Source of the DNA: Bacillota bacterium
GTDB lineage: Bacteria; Bacillota; Clostridia; Acetivibrionales; DSM-1351
DNA: 64,000 nucleotides
Assembly: GCA_023390335.1 (NCBI GenBank)
Contig: JAEWCZ010000087.1
Span: 124,001 to 188,000, forward strand
Direction: 5' to 3'
Positions 9,826 through 18,495 of the stretch are shown piece after piece (the stretch's first letter is position 1; every line of letters starts with the position of its first letter). Below the pieces are notes generated by a model, which was not told where the DNA came from, made no database searches, and was given only the letters and a program-made list of their open reading frames with translations. A program made the translations under genes and the position numbers.

Positions 9826-9945
9826 AATTTGCTGTTATTCGCGTATAAAATTATATCAATGATTGCTTCCATGCTTCCATTGATATAATTTATACTGGCG
9901 TTTAGGCTAAAAATGATTCAGATTATTTTTGCAACAGCAAATTTT
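9824..9945. repeat. Nested long inverted repeat (two stems one inside the other)
   Basis: Outer arms AAAATTTGCTGTT (9824-9836) and AACAGCAAATTTT (9933-9945) enclose an inner pair, GTATAAAATTATATCAATG (9843-9861) with CATTGATATAATTTATAC (9878-9895), one bulged A. The rest of the 305-bp gap to 10131 shows no ORF. The outer arm overlaps the mtnN stop. It may be a folded mRNA end, or a small MITE-like insert; no target duplication is evident. CATATAGTA at 10064-10072 resembles a sigma-K -10 box for the next gene, but no matching -35 is clear. Confidence 0.65.
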
Positions 9946-10130
9946 TGTTTCGAAAATCAATTAACGTATTAATTTTACATAACAAATTTCCTTTTCTTTA
10001 AATATCCTTACAATCTACTATTTATCAAGGACTCTGACTAAATCATATTAAAATCTTATGTAACATATAGTACACCAGCTTAATATAATACTATTGTGAA
10101 TAGAAAAATTATTTTTTAAGGTGATTTAGT

Positions 10131-10574
10131 ATGCCATTAACAGATCGAGAACTACTTGCAAGATTAATAAGATGTGAGGCCGAAGGTGAAGGGGACGACG
10201 GTATGAAAGGGGTAGCCTCTGTCGTTATGAACCGAGTAACTGTTCCGTATGGCGAGTTTTTCAGACTAGTTCATGGTGACATTAGAGCTGTAATATTCCA
10301 GCCAAGACAGTTTACTTGTGTAATGGAAGTCGTAAATGGTCAATATAACCCTCAAAACATATTTAACATGACTCCCTTACAAACACACTACGACATAGCT
10401 GATTGGGCTATGACAGGCAACACTCTTGGTGCTGTAGCAAACTCATTATGGTATTTTAACCCGTTTAAACCTTCATGTACATCTTTTTTCCCTCCGGGAG
10501 AAAACGGAATATATTTGACCAGAGTAAAGCAGCACTGTTATTATATCCCCACTCAAAAGTATGCAAGTACCTAA
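10131..10574 (+). CDS. Spore cortex-lytic hydrolase, CwlJ/SleB family
   Basis: A 147-residue Hydrolase_2 domain protein. LLARLIRCEAEGEGDDGMKG holds the conserved catalytic Glu region, VASVVMNRV is the family motif, and FQPRQFTCV and ALGAVANSLWYFNP-like ANSLWYFNPFKP complete it. Without a signal peptide it resembles CwlJ, which is made in the mother cell and held in the coat, rather than secreted SleB. It is followed 32 bp later by a gerQ homologue; in Bacillus, CwlJ location and activity need GerQ. RBS AAGGTG. Acts on muramic-lactam cortex during germination. Confidence 0.88.
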   Translation: MPLTDRELLARLIRCEAEGEGDDGMKGVASVVMNRVTVPYGEFFRLVHGDIRAVIFQPRQFTCVMEVVNGQYNPQNIFNMTPLQTHYDIADWAMTGNTLGAVANSLWYFNPFKPSCTSFFPPGENGIYLTRVKQHCYYIPTQKYAST

Positions 10575-10606
10575 ATTAATGTATCTTAAAGAAAGGAAGT
10601 TAAATT

Positions 10607-11095
10607 ATGAAAAGCTCACATACTCCTTACTACAACATACCGGATTGTTATTTTGATGACCGTCAAAACAACAATATGATAAACCCCGAAAGTTTTCCTA
10701 CCGGGATACCTACAGGTGGTCCATTTGGTTCTACAGCTTTCCCCATGGGCAATTCAACGGTTGGTCAGACTATACCGTTTATGAATACACAAAACCAACC
10801 AATGCAGCATTCTCAGAATATGAATCAATCGTTGAATCCACTAGCACCGATAACTCCTACAACCGAGCCTCAGCCTATGACAACTCAAAGTATTGAGTTT
10901 ATGAACGGATTTTTAAGAACACAGATAGGTAAAACCGTTAGAGTAGAATTTCTTATCGGAACTGGAACTCTCGTAGATAAATTTGGTACACTCCTGGCTG
11001 TAGGTGCCAACTATCTTGTACTGAGGCAAGCTGAAACCGATGATATTGTTGTTTGCGATTTCTTTACAATTAAATTCGTTACATTCTACCTTTGA
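10607..11095 (+). CDS. gerQ: GerQ-like spore coat protein
   Basis: A 162-residue protein with a low-complexity Pro/Met/Gln/Asn-rich first half (residues 1-95) and a compact C-terminal GerQ domain: IEFMNGFLRTQIGKTVRVEF, then GTLVDKFGTLLAVGANYLVL and DIVVCDFFTIKFVTFY. GerQ is a coat protein cross-linked by transglutaminase and required for CwlJ to work in Bacillus. The adjacency to a CwlJ-type hydrolase supports the call. A terminator closes the pair. Confidence 0.85.
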   Translation: MKSSHTPYYNIPDCYFDDRQNNNMINPESFPTGIPTGGPFGSTAFPMGNSTVGQTIPFMNTQNQPMQHSQNMNQSLNPLAPITPTTEPQPMTTQSIEFMNGFLRTQIGKTVRVEFLIGTGTLVDKFGTLLAVGANYLVLRQAETDDIVVCDFFTIKFVTFYL

Positions 11096-11137
11096 TTTAT
11101 ATTAAAAAGCTCTACTTCATTGATTAGCTCAATAATA

Positions 11138-11163
11138 GGTACAAATTGTTTACAATTTGTGCC
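11138..11163 (+). terminator. Terminator of the cwlJ-like/gerQ pair
   Basis: GGTACAAATTGT (11138-11149) pairs with ACAATTTGTGCC (11152-11163), one G.U, followed by TTTTACTTTTT. Confidence 0.85.
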
Positions 11164-11236
11164 TTTTACTTTTTATACATCTATAATGCTGGGAATTGGG
11201 AATATATAAAATATACAAAGCTTTTTGGAGGGTAAA

Positions 11237-12025
11237 GTGAAAGAGCAAAAACTGTGGAGATACTACGACTTAATAAAATTTCTTACATTGATTAACGGTG
11301 AATTGTATTTTGCCCGTGCAGATAGTTTTAAGGACAAATATGAAGGTGCAATACCCAAGCAGACTTTCAAAAGTTTGATAGAAAATTTTAAGGATTACGG
11401 CACAGCTAAAAAAGAAACAGATTTAAAACTTGAGCTTCAGAAAATTTTTGATGAAAAAAGAAAAAAGGCCGCAATAAGCTGTTGGCATTTAAACGACACA
11501 GAGTCTGCTGCAATGTGGGAATTATACTCCAAAGCTGGCTTTGGTATTGCAGTACAGACAACTACAGAAAGACTTGCAAATTCCTTGGTTATACCAGAGG
11601 GTTACAATATGGTAATGTCTGAAGTTAATTATATAGATTTTGATAAAGAAAACGATACCGACTATATTTATAATGAGCTTCTTCCTTTTAAAAACAAAAG
11701 AAAAGAATTCATTTATGAAAACGAGTTCAGAATTATTCTCTACAAGAAAAAAAAGCAACCAGCCCTTGCTTCCTCTTGCTCTGACACAACTATCCTTGCC
11801 GACGTAGTCAGCAGGAAATTTCATTTTGGTCTCGAGAACCTTCCCGCCGAAGGAGTGAAAGTTAAAGTTGATCCCTCCAAAATTATTCTAGAGATACTTG
11901 CTTCACCACATATGAAAAAATACGAGGTAGAAGAAATACGGAGACTTCTTGATATGATAAATAACAATAACAACACAAGCTTTACGATACGACATTCCGA
12001 TATTTACGACAATTTGAATTATTAA
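11237..12025 (+). CDS. DUF2971 protein
   Basis: A 262-residue DUF2971 protein: LWRYYDLIKFLTLINGELYFARADSF near the start, then AAISCWHLNDTESAAMWELY and GFGIAVQTT are the conserved blocks. DUF2971 function is unknown; such genes are frequent in accessory and defence-rich regions. The start is GTG at 11237 because GGAGGG lies 4 nt before it; an upstream TTG would overlap that site. It is followed by 370 bp with no intact gene, then the ATPase/HNH pair in the opposite direction, so a shared function is only a guess. Confidence 0.85.
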   Translation: MKEQKLWRYYDLIKFLTLINGELYFARADSFKDKYEGAIPKQTFKSLIENFKDYGTAKKETDLKLELQKIFDEKRKKAAISCWHLNDTESAAMWELYSKAGFGIAVQTTTERLANSLVIPEGYNMVMSEVNYIDFDKENDTDYIYNELLPFKNKRKEFIYENEFRIILYKKKKQPALASSCSDTTILADVVSRKFHFGLENLPAEGVKVKVDPSKIILEILASPHMKKYEVEEIRRLLDMINNNNNTSFTIRHSDIYDNLNY

Positions 12026-12395
12026 ATAAAATAAAAGAGCATCTATACTACATTGTCAAAGTTGAAACTTGAGGCAAAAATACTTAAAGCAATTCACGTA
12101 CAAGAGCCAAACTAAAAATTAGAACATAACTTGTAAACATGAGTCCATTAGAGTATCAGTGAATCTTTAAATTAGTTGCTTAAACTATCTAAGAAATCAC
12201 ACACCCTCTAACTCGGTAATAATGGTTGGCACAAAGAAGTAGCACGGAGCCACAGATACTGGGGTAAATTCATTCGTAATTAGTCTATTATATCTAAAAA
12301 ACGAAAAATTAGAGCTCTATTTGACATGCAACAATTAATTATATAACAAAATTAAAGAGGACTGATACCTTGAAATTTTGCACTCTAAAAACAGC
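12026..12395. other. 370-bp gap, possibly a decayed gene
   Basis: No intact ORF, RNA gene or terminator is visible. One plus-strand frame (roughly 12190-12340) reads protein-like (NNGWHKEVARSHRYWGKF) but is cut by stops on both sides and resembles nothing I can name. It may be an eroded mobile gene; the evidence is weak. Confidence 0.3.
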
Positions 12396-13076
12396 CTATA
12401 TATATTCTTTAAACTCCTCATATAAGTAATCTGTATCTTTAACAATTTGTCTTTTAAATGATGTAAACGCTGATTTTACATTTAGTCCTTTACGAATATT
12501 TCTCTTTAAATTTTCTTTTTCGTCATGTTCTAGTTCATCATCGTCATATTGAACAAGCCACATTGTAAACTCTAATAATTCGTTAACTAAATCTTTTTTA
12601 ATATTAACTGCTTCAATAGTTTTTATACAAGTATTTCCATTATACACGTTATTCAGCAATTCAACAGTATTATTTACTTTTTCATCGTTCGATACTCCTG
12701 TTATTTTAACCACAGACCTTTTCTGCAGTATAGGCATTTCATAACGTATTAAGCTTTCAACATCATCATATTGATTTCCAGGATCTAAAATATTATCATA
12801 TTTTGACAACTTAATATTATTACAATGCCCACATGCGAAATATAAGTTATCCCAATCAAACATCAAGTCCCTATTTATGCCTTTATGTGGTTTAAAATGT
12901 TCAATATTAAGGTTCGTTATATTTTTTTGTTCACATATATAGCACTTATTATGGAATTCATCTTTAAGAGCCTCTACCACCTCTGGTATATTGTATGTCC
13001 CGCTTTGTTTTGCTTTTTCTTTTTGCAATTTATTTAATACATCAGCAGAAGGGGTTCTTTTAGTAAAATTAATCAT
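12396..13076 (-). CDS. HNH nuclease, PtuB-like (Septu defence)
   Basis: A 226-residue HNH endonuclease. The metal/catalytic module is complete: KCYICEQ, then LNIEHFKPHK (the first His) and LYFACGHCNNIKLSKY (Cys pair, Asn, Lys). This layout is that of PtuB / TIGR02646-like HNH proteins which cut DNA in Septu systems. The start is ATG 13076 since AGCGGAGGA sits 4 nt upstream; 13 bp separate it from the ATPase stop, so the two are translated together. The other member of the pair is a PtuA-type ATPase, which supports the system call more than the HNH alone. Confidence 0.8.
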   Translation of the reverse strand: MINFTKRTPSADVLNKLQKEKAKQSGTYNIPEVVEALKDEFHNKCYICEQKNITNLNIEHFKPHKGINRDLMFDWDNLYFACGHCNNIKLSKYDNILDPGNQYDDVESLIRYEMPILQKRSVVKITGVSNDEKVNNTVELLNNVYNGNTCIKTIEAVNIKKDLVNELLEFTMWLVQYDDDELEHDEKENLKRNIRKGLNVKSAFTSFKRQIVKDTDYLYEEFKEYI

Positions 13077-13089
13077 GTATATTCCTCCG

Positions 13090-14352
13090 CTAATTAACAT
13101 TTTTATCTATTTGTTTTCTTTTAATCTCTATATTGTTATACGCTAAAACTACTTCAGGTGATAATTCAGGAGAAACACCTTTTAAGTACCTTCTTAATAT
13201 TAATTCTTCTTCAATCTCTTCGTTACTTTTATATTCTTTTTTAGTCAATTCATTATATCTCTCTAACTTGTTAATAATTTTCTCTGAATACTGGTTGAGA
13301 TCAAAATAACCTTCTACAATTCCTTGATATCCTATACCTGATAGATTTTCTATTCGTTGCTTCTTTTCCAAGTCGAATATAACTGCGTTTTCAATAGAAT
13401 TAATAACAAATGGAGAATGAGTACTAACAATAAATTGTATATTCGGAAAAAATCTGGTTAGAAATGGTAGCATATTCTTTTGTAATCCTATGTGCAGATG
13501 ATTCTCTAATTCATCAATTATAACAATACCATCAGTATCGTATGCCTCTTTACGATGTTTTTCCATCCTCAAAATAATATTAATAATAATATCCAAAACT
13601 GCAGAATAACCATCAGATAGTACATCAAAACCATATGGCTCTCTGTCATCTTGATATATGGTAAAATTGAGATTCTTGTAATCAAACTTTATATAAATAC
13701 TATTATCCTCGAATAAGATTCTTAATGCTTCTTCAAAGTTATCAAACCAATGCTGAATTTTATTTACCTCAACCATATCATTTTCATTTCTAGCAAACGA
13801 TTGCTGAGTCTTTAAATATACTAGATAATTTAGAAACATCGCTCCTATATTTTGTTGCAAATCATATTTCTCTTGTAATTGTATTTTAGGAACATTAGTA
13901 GGTATATCCATTCTTACATTTCTAGTCGCACTAAAGTAAGCTAATATATACTCCCCTTTAATATATTTATCAGCTATCTCTTCAGGTTTATTAAATACTA
14001 ATTGTAACCCGTTAGCATATTTTTTTATGTTATTTTCAAACACAATCATAGTTTTTTTAAATTTATCTGATTCGTGGTTCTGTTCTATGGTTCTAGTTGG
14101 ATTATTTAATATTTGATCATACCATGTATGATTAAGTTTTAGATTTTTGGGCCATGTATAAATTAAATCCATCAAATAGTTATGCGGAATAACTTGTAAG
14201 TAGTCTTTTATTCTCTCCAAAAGTGATGTTTTCCCAGAACCATTTTTCCCTGTTATAATAAGATGTTTAATTTGATCATCACATACTTCTATTTGAAAAT
14301 CTTTAAGATGTCTTATTTTTTCTATTTCTATTTTTGTAATAAAACCTGACAT
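13090..14352 (-). CDS. AAA/ABC-type ATPase, PtuA-like (Septu defence)
   Basis: A 420-residue SMC-like ATPase of the OLD/RecF-like AAA_21 group. Walker A GKNGSGKT is at residues 35-42, the ABC-like signature appears as VLSDGYSAVLDI near 245, Walker B is GIVIIDELENHLHIG near 275 and the His switch is FIVSTHSPFVI. There is no TOPRIM nuclease domain, so it is not an OLD nuclease. With the HNH gene next downstream it has the two-gene architecture of Septu, where PtuA senses infection and PtuB degrades DNA. No reverse transcriptase is nearby, so it is not the retron-linked form. The pair is AT-rich and Asn/Ile/Lys-rich, consistent with transfer. Confidence 0.82.
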   Translation of the reverse strand: MSGFITKIEIEKIRHLKDFQIEVCDDQIKHLIITGKNGSGKTSLLERIKDYLQVIPHNYLMDLIYTWPKNLKLNHTWYDQILNNPTRTIEQNHESDKFKKTMIVFENNIKKYANGLQLVFNKPEEIADKYIKGEYILAYFSATRNVRMDIPTNVPKIQLQEKYDLQQNIGAMFLNYLVYLKTQQSFARNENDMVEVNKIQHWFDNFEEALRILFEDNSIYIKFDYKNLNFTIYQDDREPYGFDVLSDGYSAVLDIIINIILRMEKHRKEAYDTDGIVIIDELENHLHIGLQKNMLPFLTRFFPNIQFIVSTHSPFVINSIENAVIFDLEKKQRIENLSGIGYQGIVEGYFDLNQYSEKIINKLERYNELTKKEYKSNEEIEEELILRRYLKGVSPELSPEVVLAYNNIEIKRKQIDKNVN

Positions 14353-14683
14353 AGTTTTCTCCTTATTTATATAACAGTAAATTGATTATACCATGGTACG
14401 TAGCTAATAAATTTATTAATTCAAATATAATATATCACTTTATCCAGTATAATACAATTTAATTAGCATTATCCATATGGATTTAAGCCACTAAAGAGCA
14501 CAAGTTTGGCATATTTTTCAAAACACTTAAATAGTGCATAAAATACAGATATTCAAGAAAACAGTGAATATATAATCTCCATTTTTTAAAAAATAGCCTT
14601 TTCCCGTAAATTATACCTTATACTAATAAAATATTATTAATGTAAATTATTCTATGAAATCAAGAACTATCCTTCCATAACTT
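14353..14683. other. Gap upstream of the ATPase gene with a probable -10 box
   Basis: The minus strand has TATAAT at 14385-14390 preceded by the 10-bp palindrome TACCATGGTA, about 33 bp before the ATPase start; no good -35 is seen 16-18 bp upstream. The remaining 290 bp are AT-rich and hold no gene I can support. Confidence 0.4.
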
Positions 14684-14940
14684 TTAGTTGGCATGTCGGC
14701 CAATTAACACTAACGAACTCTTTCCTTTTAAATATCTCATCAAACTTGATACCCATATCTTAGGTAGAATACTCACCAACATATGTATATGGTCTGGACA
14801 AGGCATTTACTTCTATTATTCCTACTCCCTTTTGCTTACATAACTCTCTCAATATTTGACATATATCTGCTTTTATTTTCCACTCAAATCCATAAGCTTT
14901 CTGGAACAATACATAGAGCGTGTGGTATTCGTTGAATAAT
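14684..14940 (-). pseudogene. IS200-family TnpA remnant with a frameshift
   Basis: The minus strand encodes part of an IS200/IS605-type Y1 transposase in two frames. The first gives IKADICQILRELCKQKGVG and IIEVNA; after a one-base shift at the CCTTGTCCAGACC segment the second gives PDHIHMLVSILPK and SSLMRYLKGKSSLVLIGRHA, which contains the HUH motif (HIH). The N-terminal start and the C-terminal tyrosine helix are not recognisable, and TAA follows HAN. The element is inactive. It sits immediately beyond the terminator of the tRNA-Arg gene. Confidence 0.8.
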
Positions 14941-14943
14941 AAA

Positions 14944-14975
14944 AAAGTCTTGCAATAAAATAATTGCAAGACTTT
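14944..14975 (-). terminator. Terminator of the tRNA-Gly/tRNA-Arg transcript
   Basis: AAAGTCTTGCAAT (14944-14956) pairs perfectly with ATTGCAAGACTTT (14963-14975); on the minus strand a T run follows directly. The stem begins at the CCA end of tRNA-Arg. Confidence 0.92.
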
Positions 14976-15051
14976 GGCGTGCCCATGGGGATTCGAACCC
15001 AAGACCTACGGCTTAGAAGGCCGTTGCTCTATCCAGCTGAGCTATGGGCAC
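14975..15051 (-). tRNA. tRNA-Arg(TCT)
   Basis: 77 nt with an encoded CCA. Acceptor GTGCCCA/TGGGCAC, anticodon arm ACGGC-CTTCTAA-GCCGT with anticodon TCT, T-loop GTTCGAAT. Second gene after tRNA-Gly in the same transcript. Confidence 0.96.
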
Positions 15052-15066
15052 ATGTTAAGTTTTAAT

Positions 15067-15140
15067 TGGAGCGGGTGATGGGAATCGAACCCACGCAATC
15101 AGCTTGGAAGGCTGATGTTCTACCATTGAACTACACCCGC
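15067..15140 (-). tRNA. tRNA-Gly(TCC)
   Basis: 74 nt with an encoded CCA. Acceptor GCGGGTG/CACCCGC, anticodon loop CTTCCAA with anticodon TCC, T-loop GTTCGATT. Preceded by a consensus promoter. Confidence 0.96.
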
Positions 15141-15191
15141 AACACCTTGTTTTTTCAGCGTTTAGGACGTGTCCCCCAGCTGACTTTTACT

Positions 15192-15220
15192 ATTATACAA
15201 GGTACATTATCTTTTGTCAA
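15192..15220 (-). promoter_or_regulatory. Consensus sigma-A promoter of the tRNA pair
   Basis: On the minus strand TTGACA (15215-15220) and TATAAT (15192-15197) are exact consensus with a 17-bp spacer, placing the transcript start about 45 bp before tRNA-Gly. Confidence 0.92.
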
Positions 15221-15266
15221 CATTTTATTTCTATTTTTTTGAATGTTTTTTATGTTCACTTTTTCG

Positions 15267-15746
15267 CTAAATATAAAAGAATTCCGCGTCTACTTTTTCA
15301 GGTGTTATCTCCAAAATTGCATAGGACTCCGATAAATTACTTCTGGATTCACTTATGCTTCCGGGATTTAAAACCATACGGTCACAAACTTGATCAATTA
15401 ACGCTACATGGGTATGACCATAAAGAGCAATATGTGCATTTTCCAGTTCTGCTTTTGCAAGTATACGATTGAGATCCCATTTCACAGAATACTTGTGTCC
15501 ATGGGTCAAAAATATTCTCCTACCCTCAATTTCCAGAATCTTTTCTGCCTCAATTTCTCCAACTCCAAAGTCACTGTTTCCATAAACATACTCAAACCTT
15601 TTATTTGGATATAGCTGTTCCAGATCTGCTACATCCCGGCAATAATCGCCCAGATGAATTATAATTTCCACATCCGGATTTCTTTCTATTGCCCTCCTTG
15701 CATTAGTTATATAACCATGTGTATCACTCATAACCAGTACTTTCAT
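15267..15746 (-). CDS. YfcE/MJ0936-type metallophosphoesterase
   Basis: A 159-residue calcineurin-like phosphodiesterase. All metal motifs are present: VMSDTHG, IIHLGDYCRD, VYGNSDF (N-D), FLTHGHKY and ALYGHTHVA, with NPGSISESR at the end. Small members hydrolyse phosphodiesters including nucleotide substrates; the physiological substrate is unknown. I start at ATG 15746 because GGGGGAA lies 9 nt upstream. It follows rdgB by a few bases, a common rph-rdgB-yfcE order in clostridia. Confidence 0.93.
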   Translation of the reverse strand: MKVLVMSDTHGYITNARRAIERNPDVEIIIHLGDYCRDVADLEQLYPNKRFEYVYGNSDFGVGEIEAEKILEIEGRRIFLTHGHKYSVKWDLNRILAKAELENAHIALYGHTHVALIDQVCDRMVLNPGSISESRSNLSESYAILEITPEKVDAEFFYI

Positions 15747-15776
15747 TACCAACATTCCCCCATACAACAAAACCTG

Positions 15777-16382
15777 CTACAATGATTGTTTTAAATATTT
15801 TTGTAATTTATCCTGCATCAATGCCAACGCCTTTGCTCGATGGCTTATCTTATTCTTCAGATCTGAATCTATCTCTGCCATAGTCTTATCAAATTGCTGT
15901 ATAAAGAAAAGGGGATCGTAACCAAAGCCGTTACTGCCTTTACACTCAAAATCTATAAATCCCTCACAGGTTCCCCTAACTACAAAGTCCCTGCCATCAG
16001 GAAATACCACTGCTATTGCACATACAAACCTTGCGGTTCTTTTTTCAAAGGGTACGTCCTTTAACATTTCCAATAGCTTTTTATTTTTGTCGGCATCACT
16101 TGCTTCAGGCCCTGCAAACCTTGCAGAGTAAATCCCAGGAGCTCCGTCAAGAAAGTCAACTTCCAATCCTGAATCATCCGCCAACACCATACTGTTTGAT
16201 ACTTTACTTATTTCAAGGGCCTTTTTAAGAGAGTTTTCTTCAAAAGTTGAGCCATCCTCAACTACATCGATATCAATACCTGCTTCATTCATTGATATAA
16301 CGTCAAGTTGCAATCCTGACAATACCTGCTTTATCTCAATTATTTTCCCCTTATTTTTTGTAGCAACTATTAATCTTTCCAT
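15777..16382 (-). CDS. rdgB: XTP/dITP pyrophosphatase
   Basis: RdgB/HAM1 removes non-canonical purine nucleotides (XTP, ITP, dITP) from the pool. Motifs: [13 protein letters not shown] at the N-terminus, [32 protein letters not shown] with the acidic metal ligands, [11 protein letters not shown] and SHRAKAL near the end. 201 residues is normal. It overlaps the rph end by 13 bp, showing translational coupling; RBS GAGG lies within rph. Confidence 0.96.
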   Translation of the reverse strand: MERLIVATKNKGKIIEIKQVLSGLQLDVISMNEAGIDIDVVEDGSTFEENSLKKALEISKVSNSMVLADDSGLEVDFLDGAPGIYSARFAGPEASDADKNKKLLEMLKDVPFEKRTARFVCAIAVVFPDGRDFVVRGTCEGFIDFECKGSNGFGYDPLFFIQQFDKTMAEIDSDLKNKISHRAKALALMQDKLQKYLKQSL

Positions 16383-17092
16383 AAGACCTCATTCTGAGCC
16401 TTTATCAGCTCACGTATTCCCGATTCAGCTAAATTCAACAGTTGATCCAGCTGCTTCTTACTAAAGCTTGACTTTTCACCGGTAGCTTGTAGTTCAATAA
16501 ACTCGCCTTCACCAGTCATTATTACGTTCATGTCAACCTCTGCATTACTATCCTCGATATAACAGAGATCTAGAAGTTCCTCACCCTTTACAATTCCCAC
16601 ACTTGTTGCTGCCACAGTTCCGGTAACCGGCATTTTTGAAATTAAACCGTTTTTAACCAGTGTCCTGCATGCATCTACCAATGCCACATACGCCCCTGTA
16701 ATGGAAGCAGTTCTTGTTCCGCCGTCGGCCTGTATTACATCACAGTCAATGGTTATACTTCTCTCACCCAATAGTTTCAGGTCAACTATAGTTCTCAATG
16801 ACCTTCCTATAAGTCTCTGGATTTCTGAGCTTCTTCCATTAAGCTTTAGTTTTGAAATATCTCTTTGATTCCTTACAGCTGTAGCTCTGGGAAGCATAGA
16901 ATATTCAGCAGTTACCCAACCCTCTCCTGAATCCTTTTTGAAAGGAGGAATCCTCTCCTCAACCGAAGCCGTGCATATTACTTTTGTATCCCCGACTTCT
17001 ATGAGAACCGACCCTTCCGCATGTTTGATGTAATTTCGCTGTATCCTTACCGGCCTCAATTGTGTATTGCTTCTTCCGTCGTGCCTCAACAT
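16370..17092 (-). CDS. rph: Ribonuclease PH
   Basis: RNase PH trims tRNA 3' ends by phosphorolysis. The 240-residue protein begins [16 protein letters not shown] and holds the phosphate-binding and catalytic segments [29 protein letters not shown] and the acidic [39 protein letters not shown] is the metal-site region. RBS GGAGGG precedes the ATG. It heads the rph-rdgB-phosphoesterase operon. Confidence 0.96.
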   Translation of the reverse strand: MLRHDGRSNTQLRPVRIQRNYIKHAEGSVLIEVGDTKVICTASVEERIPPFKKDSGEGWVTAEYSMLPRATAVRNQRDISKLKLNGRSSEIQRLIGRSLRTIVDLKLLGERSITIDCDVIQADGGTRTASITGAYVALVDACRTLVKNGLISKMPVTGTVAATSVGIVKGEELLDLCYIEDSNAEVDMNVIMTGEGEFIELQATGEKSSFSKKQLDQLLNLAESGIRELIKAQNEVLWKD

Positions 17093-17208
17093 ATTCCCTC
17101 CATATCTTAAAACAAACTAATAATAACCTAAATATCTTAAAAAATCATCCGTATATTTAGATAAATAATTAACCTTAATGTTATATCTTTTGTATACTTT
17201 ATCTAATT

Positions 17209-18399
17209 CTAATTATCTATTATCTTGTTAAAGGTCACGGGAACACTTTTAGCAGACGCCACTTCAGTACCTTCAGGCAGAGGTTTTTCCTGACCGTTTA
17301 TAAGCAGCTTTATTTTTTGTATTCCTTTCATTTGGCTGATTGTATAATATATTTGATTTAATAGACTGTCTTCTTTTTCAGATCCGCCATAATTTGTTAT
17401 TTGATTTGAAAAATCTAGAATAGCAGTACTTCCCTGATGGTCGAAAGATATGAGCTTTGTACCTTCTGGAATGGATGTAAAGTATGTTGCATCATTTGGC
17501 TTTTTACTCAGTTCATTAAATATTAGTTCAGGTATGCCGTTAGGGTCAGTTTGAGGGATCTGTACAGAAACTGGAACTAGGTAATTGTGATTGTTGCTGT
17601 CATCCGAAATATAGAATAAATCGCATTTCACATAACCATCCTTAATTTGAGTATCGTCGGAATTAATTAATGTATTGCTTCTGTTTCGTAGATTTGATAA
17701 ATCCGTTCCATTTTCAAGAGTTGTTATTTCTCGTCCTCCAACTCTTATTCTGACATCTGAAACCGTTGAAAAACCTGTCAGTGTATATACAACTGAAGCT
17801 ACTGCCTCCTGCTCCTCCTGCTTACCCGACAAATTTAAAAATTCCTTGGAAAAGTCAATTACAGCAACCTTGTCTTTTATATTTATGCCGTTAATCTTAG
17901 TTCCTTTTGGAAGCACAGGATAGAGTCCATAGTAGTCTAGCTGTTCTTTGGTTACAGCTTCATCCACTAACCCAAGAATTGCTGCCTTTGCCACACCTTC
18001 CTGTTTTTTAACCGTTCTTGTTACAGGTACAAGCAGTCCTTTAGTATTTTTGTAGTATAAAGTTATAAGAAGATTGGTTTTATCAGAAGCAGGAACCATA
18101 CCTTTACCAGCTCCGTTATCTATAACAAGACCGTTTATCTGGCTGCCACTATAATTACCGCTTACCATGGAGCTTGTTGTTGTTGGAGCAGCTGTACCAG
18201 AAGCCATAGCCATTCCCGTTGAATTGCTGGCTGTGGCGGAAGCTGCTGATTTAGAATCCTGAGCTGTATTTGTTGCAGAAGCATTAAGCGTTTGATTTGC
18301 GGCCTGAGCACTTGGCTCCTGTTCATCCTTGTGACCAATAAAAGAGCACCCTGTTGATAAAAGCATAATTACCAACACAATACTAATAATTTTTTTCAT
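17209..18399 (-). CDS. GerMN-domain lipoprotein
   Basis: A 396-residue lipoprotein: signal peptide with lipobox STGCS (Cys 18), a Ser/Thr/Ala-rich linker (residues 25-85), then two GerMN (sporulation/spore germination) repeats, roughly residues 110-240 and 260-385. The repeats share the pattern LPKGTKINGI...AVIDFSKEF and IPEGTKLISF...AILDFSNQI. GerM in Bacillus is a septal/intermembrane-space protein of sporulation that binds SpoIIQ-SpoIIIA. It is a stand-alone gene 97 bp downstream of the amidase gene, so both may act on the spore envelope. Exact function is inferred from family. Confidence 0.88.
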   Translation of the reverse strand: MKKIISIVLVIMLLSTGCSFIGHKDEQEPSAQAANQTLNASATNTAQDSKSAASATASNSTGMAMASGTAAPTTTSSMVSGNYSGSQINGLVIDNGAGKGMVPASDKTNLLITLYYKNTKGLLVPVTRTVKKQEGVAKAAILGLVDEAVTKEQLDYYGLYPVLPKGTKINGINIKDKVAVIDFSKEFLNLSGKQEEQEAVASVVYTLTGFSTVSDVRIRVGGREITTLENGTDLSNLRNRSNTLINSDDTQIKDGYVKCDLFYISDDSNNHNYLVPVSVQIPQTDPNGIPELIFNELSKKPNDATYFTSIPEGTKLISFDHQGSTAILDFSNQITNYGGSEKEDSLLNQIYYTISQMKGIQKIKLLINGQEKPLPEGTEVASAKSVPVTFNKIIDN

Positions 18400-18495
18400 A
18401 TATAGTCCTCCTTAGAGTAATTTAAAACATATGGTAATTATAGACTATATATCCAAAAATTATTATTTCCCGTAAAGTGTTGGTAATTTTATGGT

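Noticed and set aside
12396..14352. Retron or OLD-family reading of the ATPase/HNH pair
   Set aside because: No reverse transcriptase or msr/msd-like repeat nearby, and the ATPase lacks a TOPRIM domain.
14760..15002. 80-residue minus-strand ORF as a real gene
   Set aside because: Its first ten codons are tRNA-Arg sequence; the rest is one frame of a decayed IS200 transposase.
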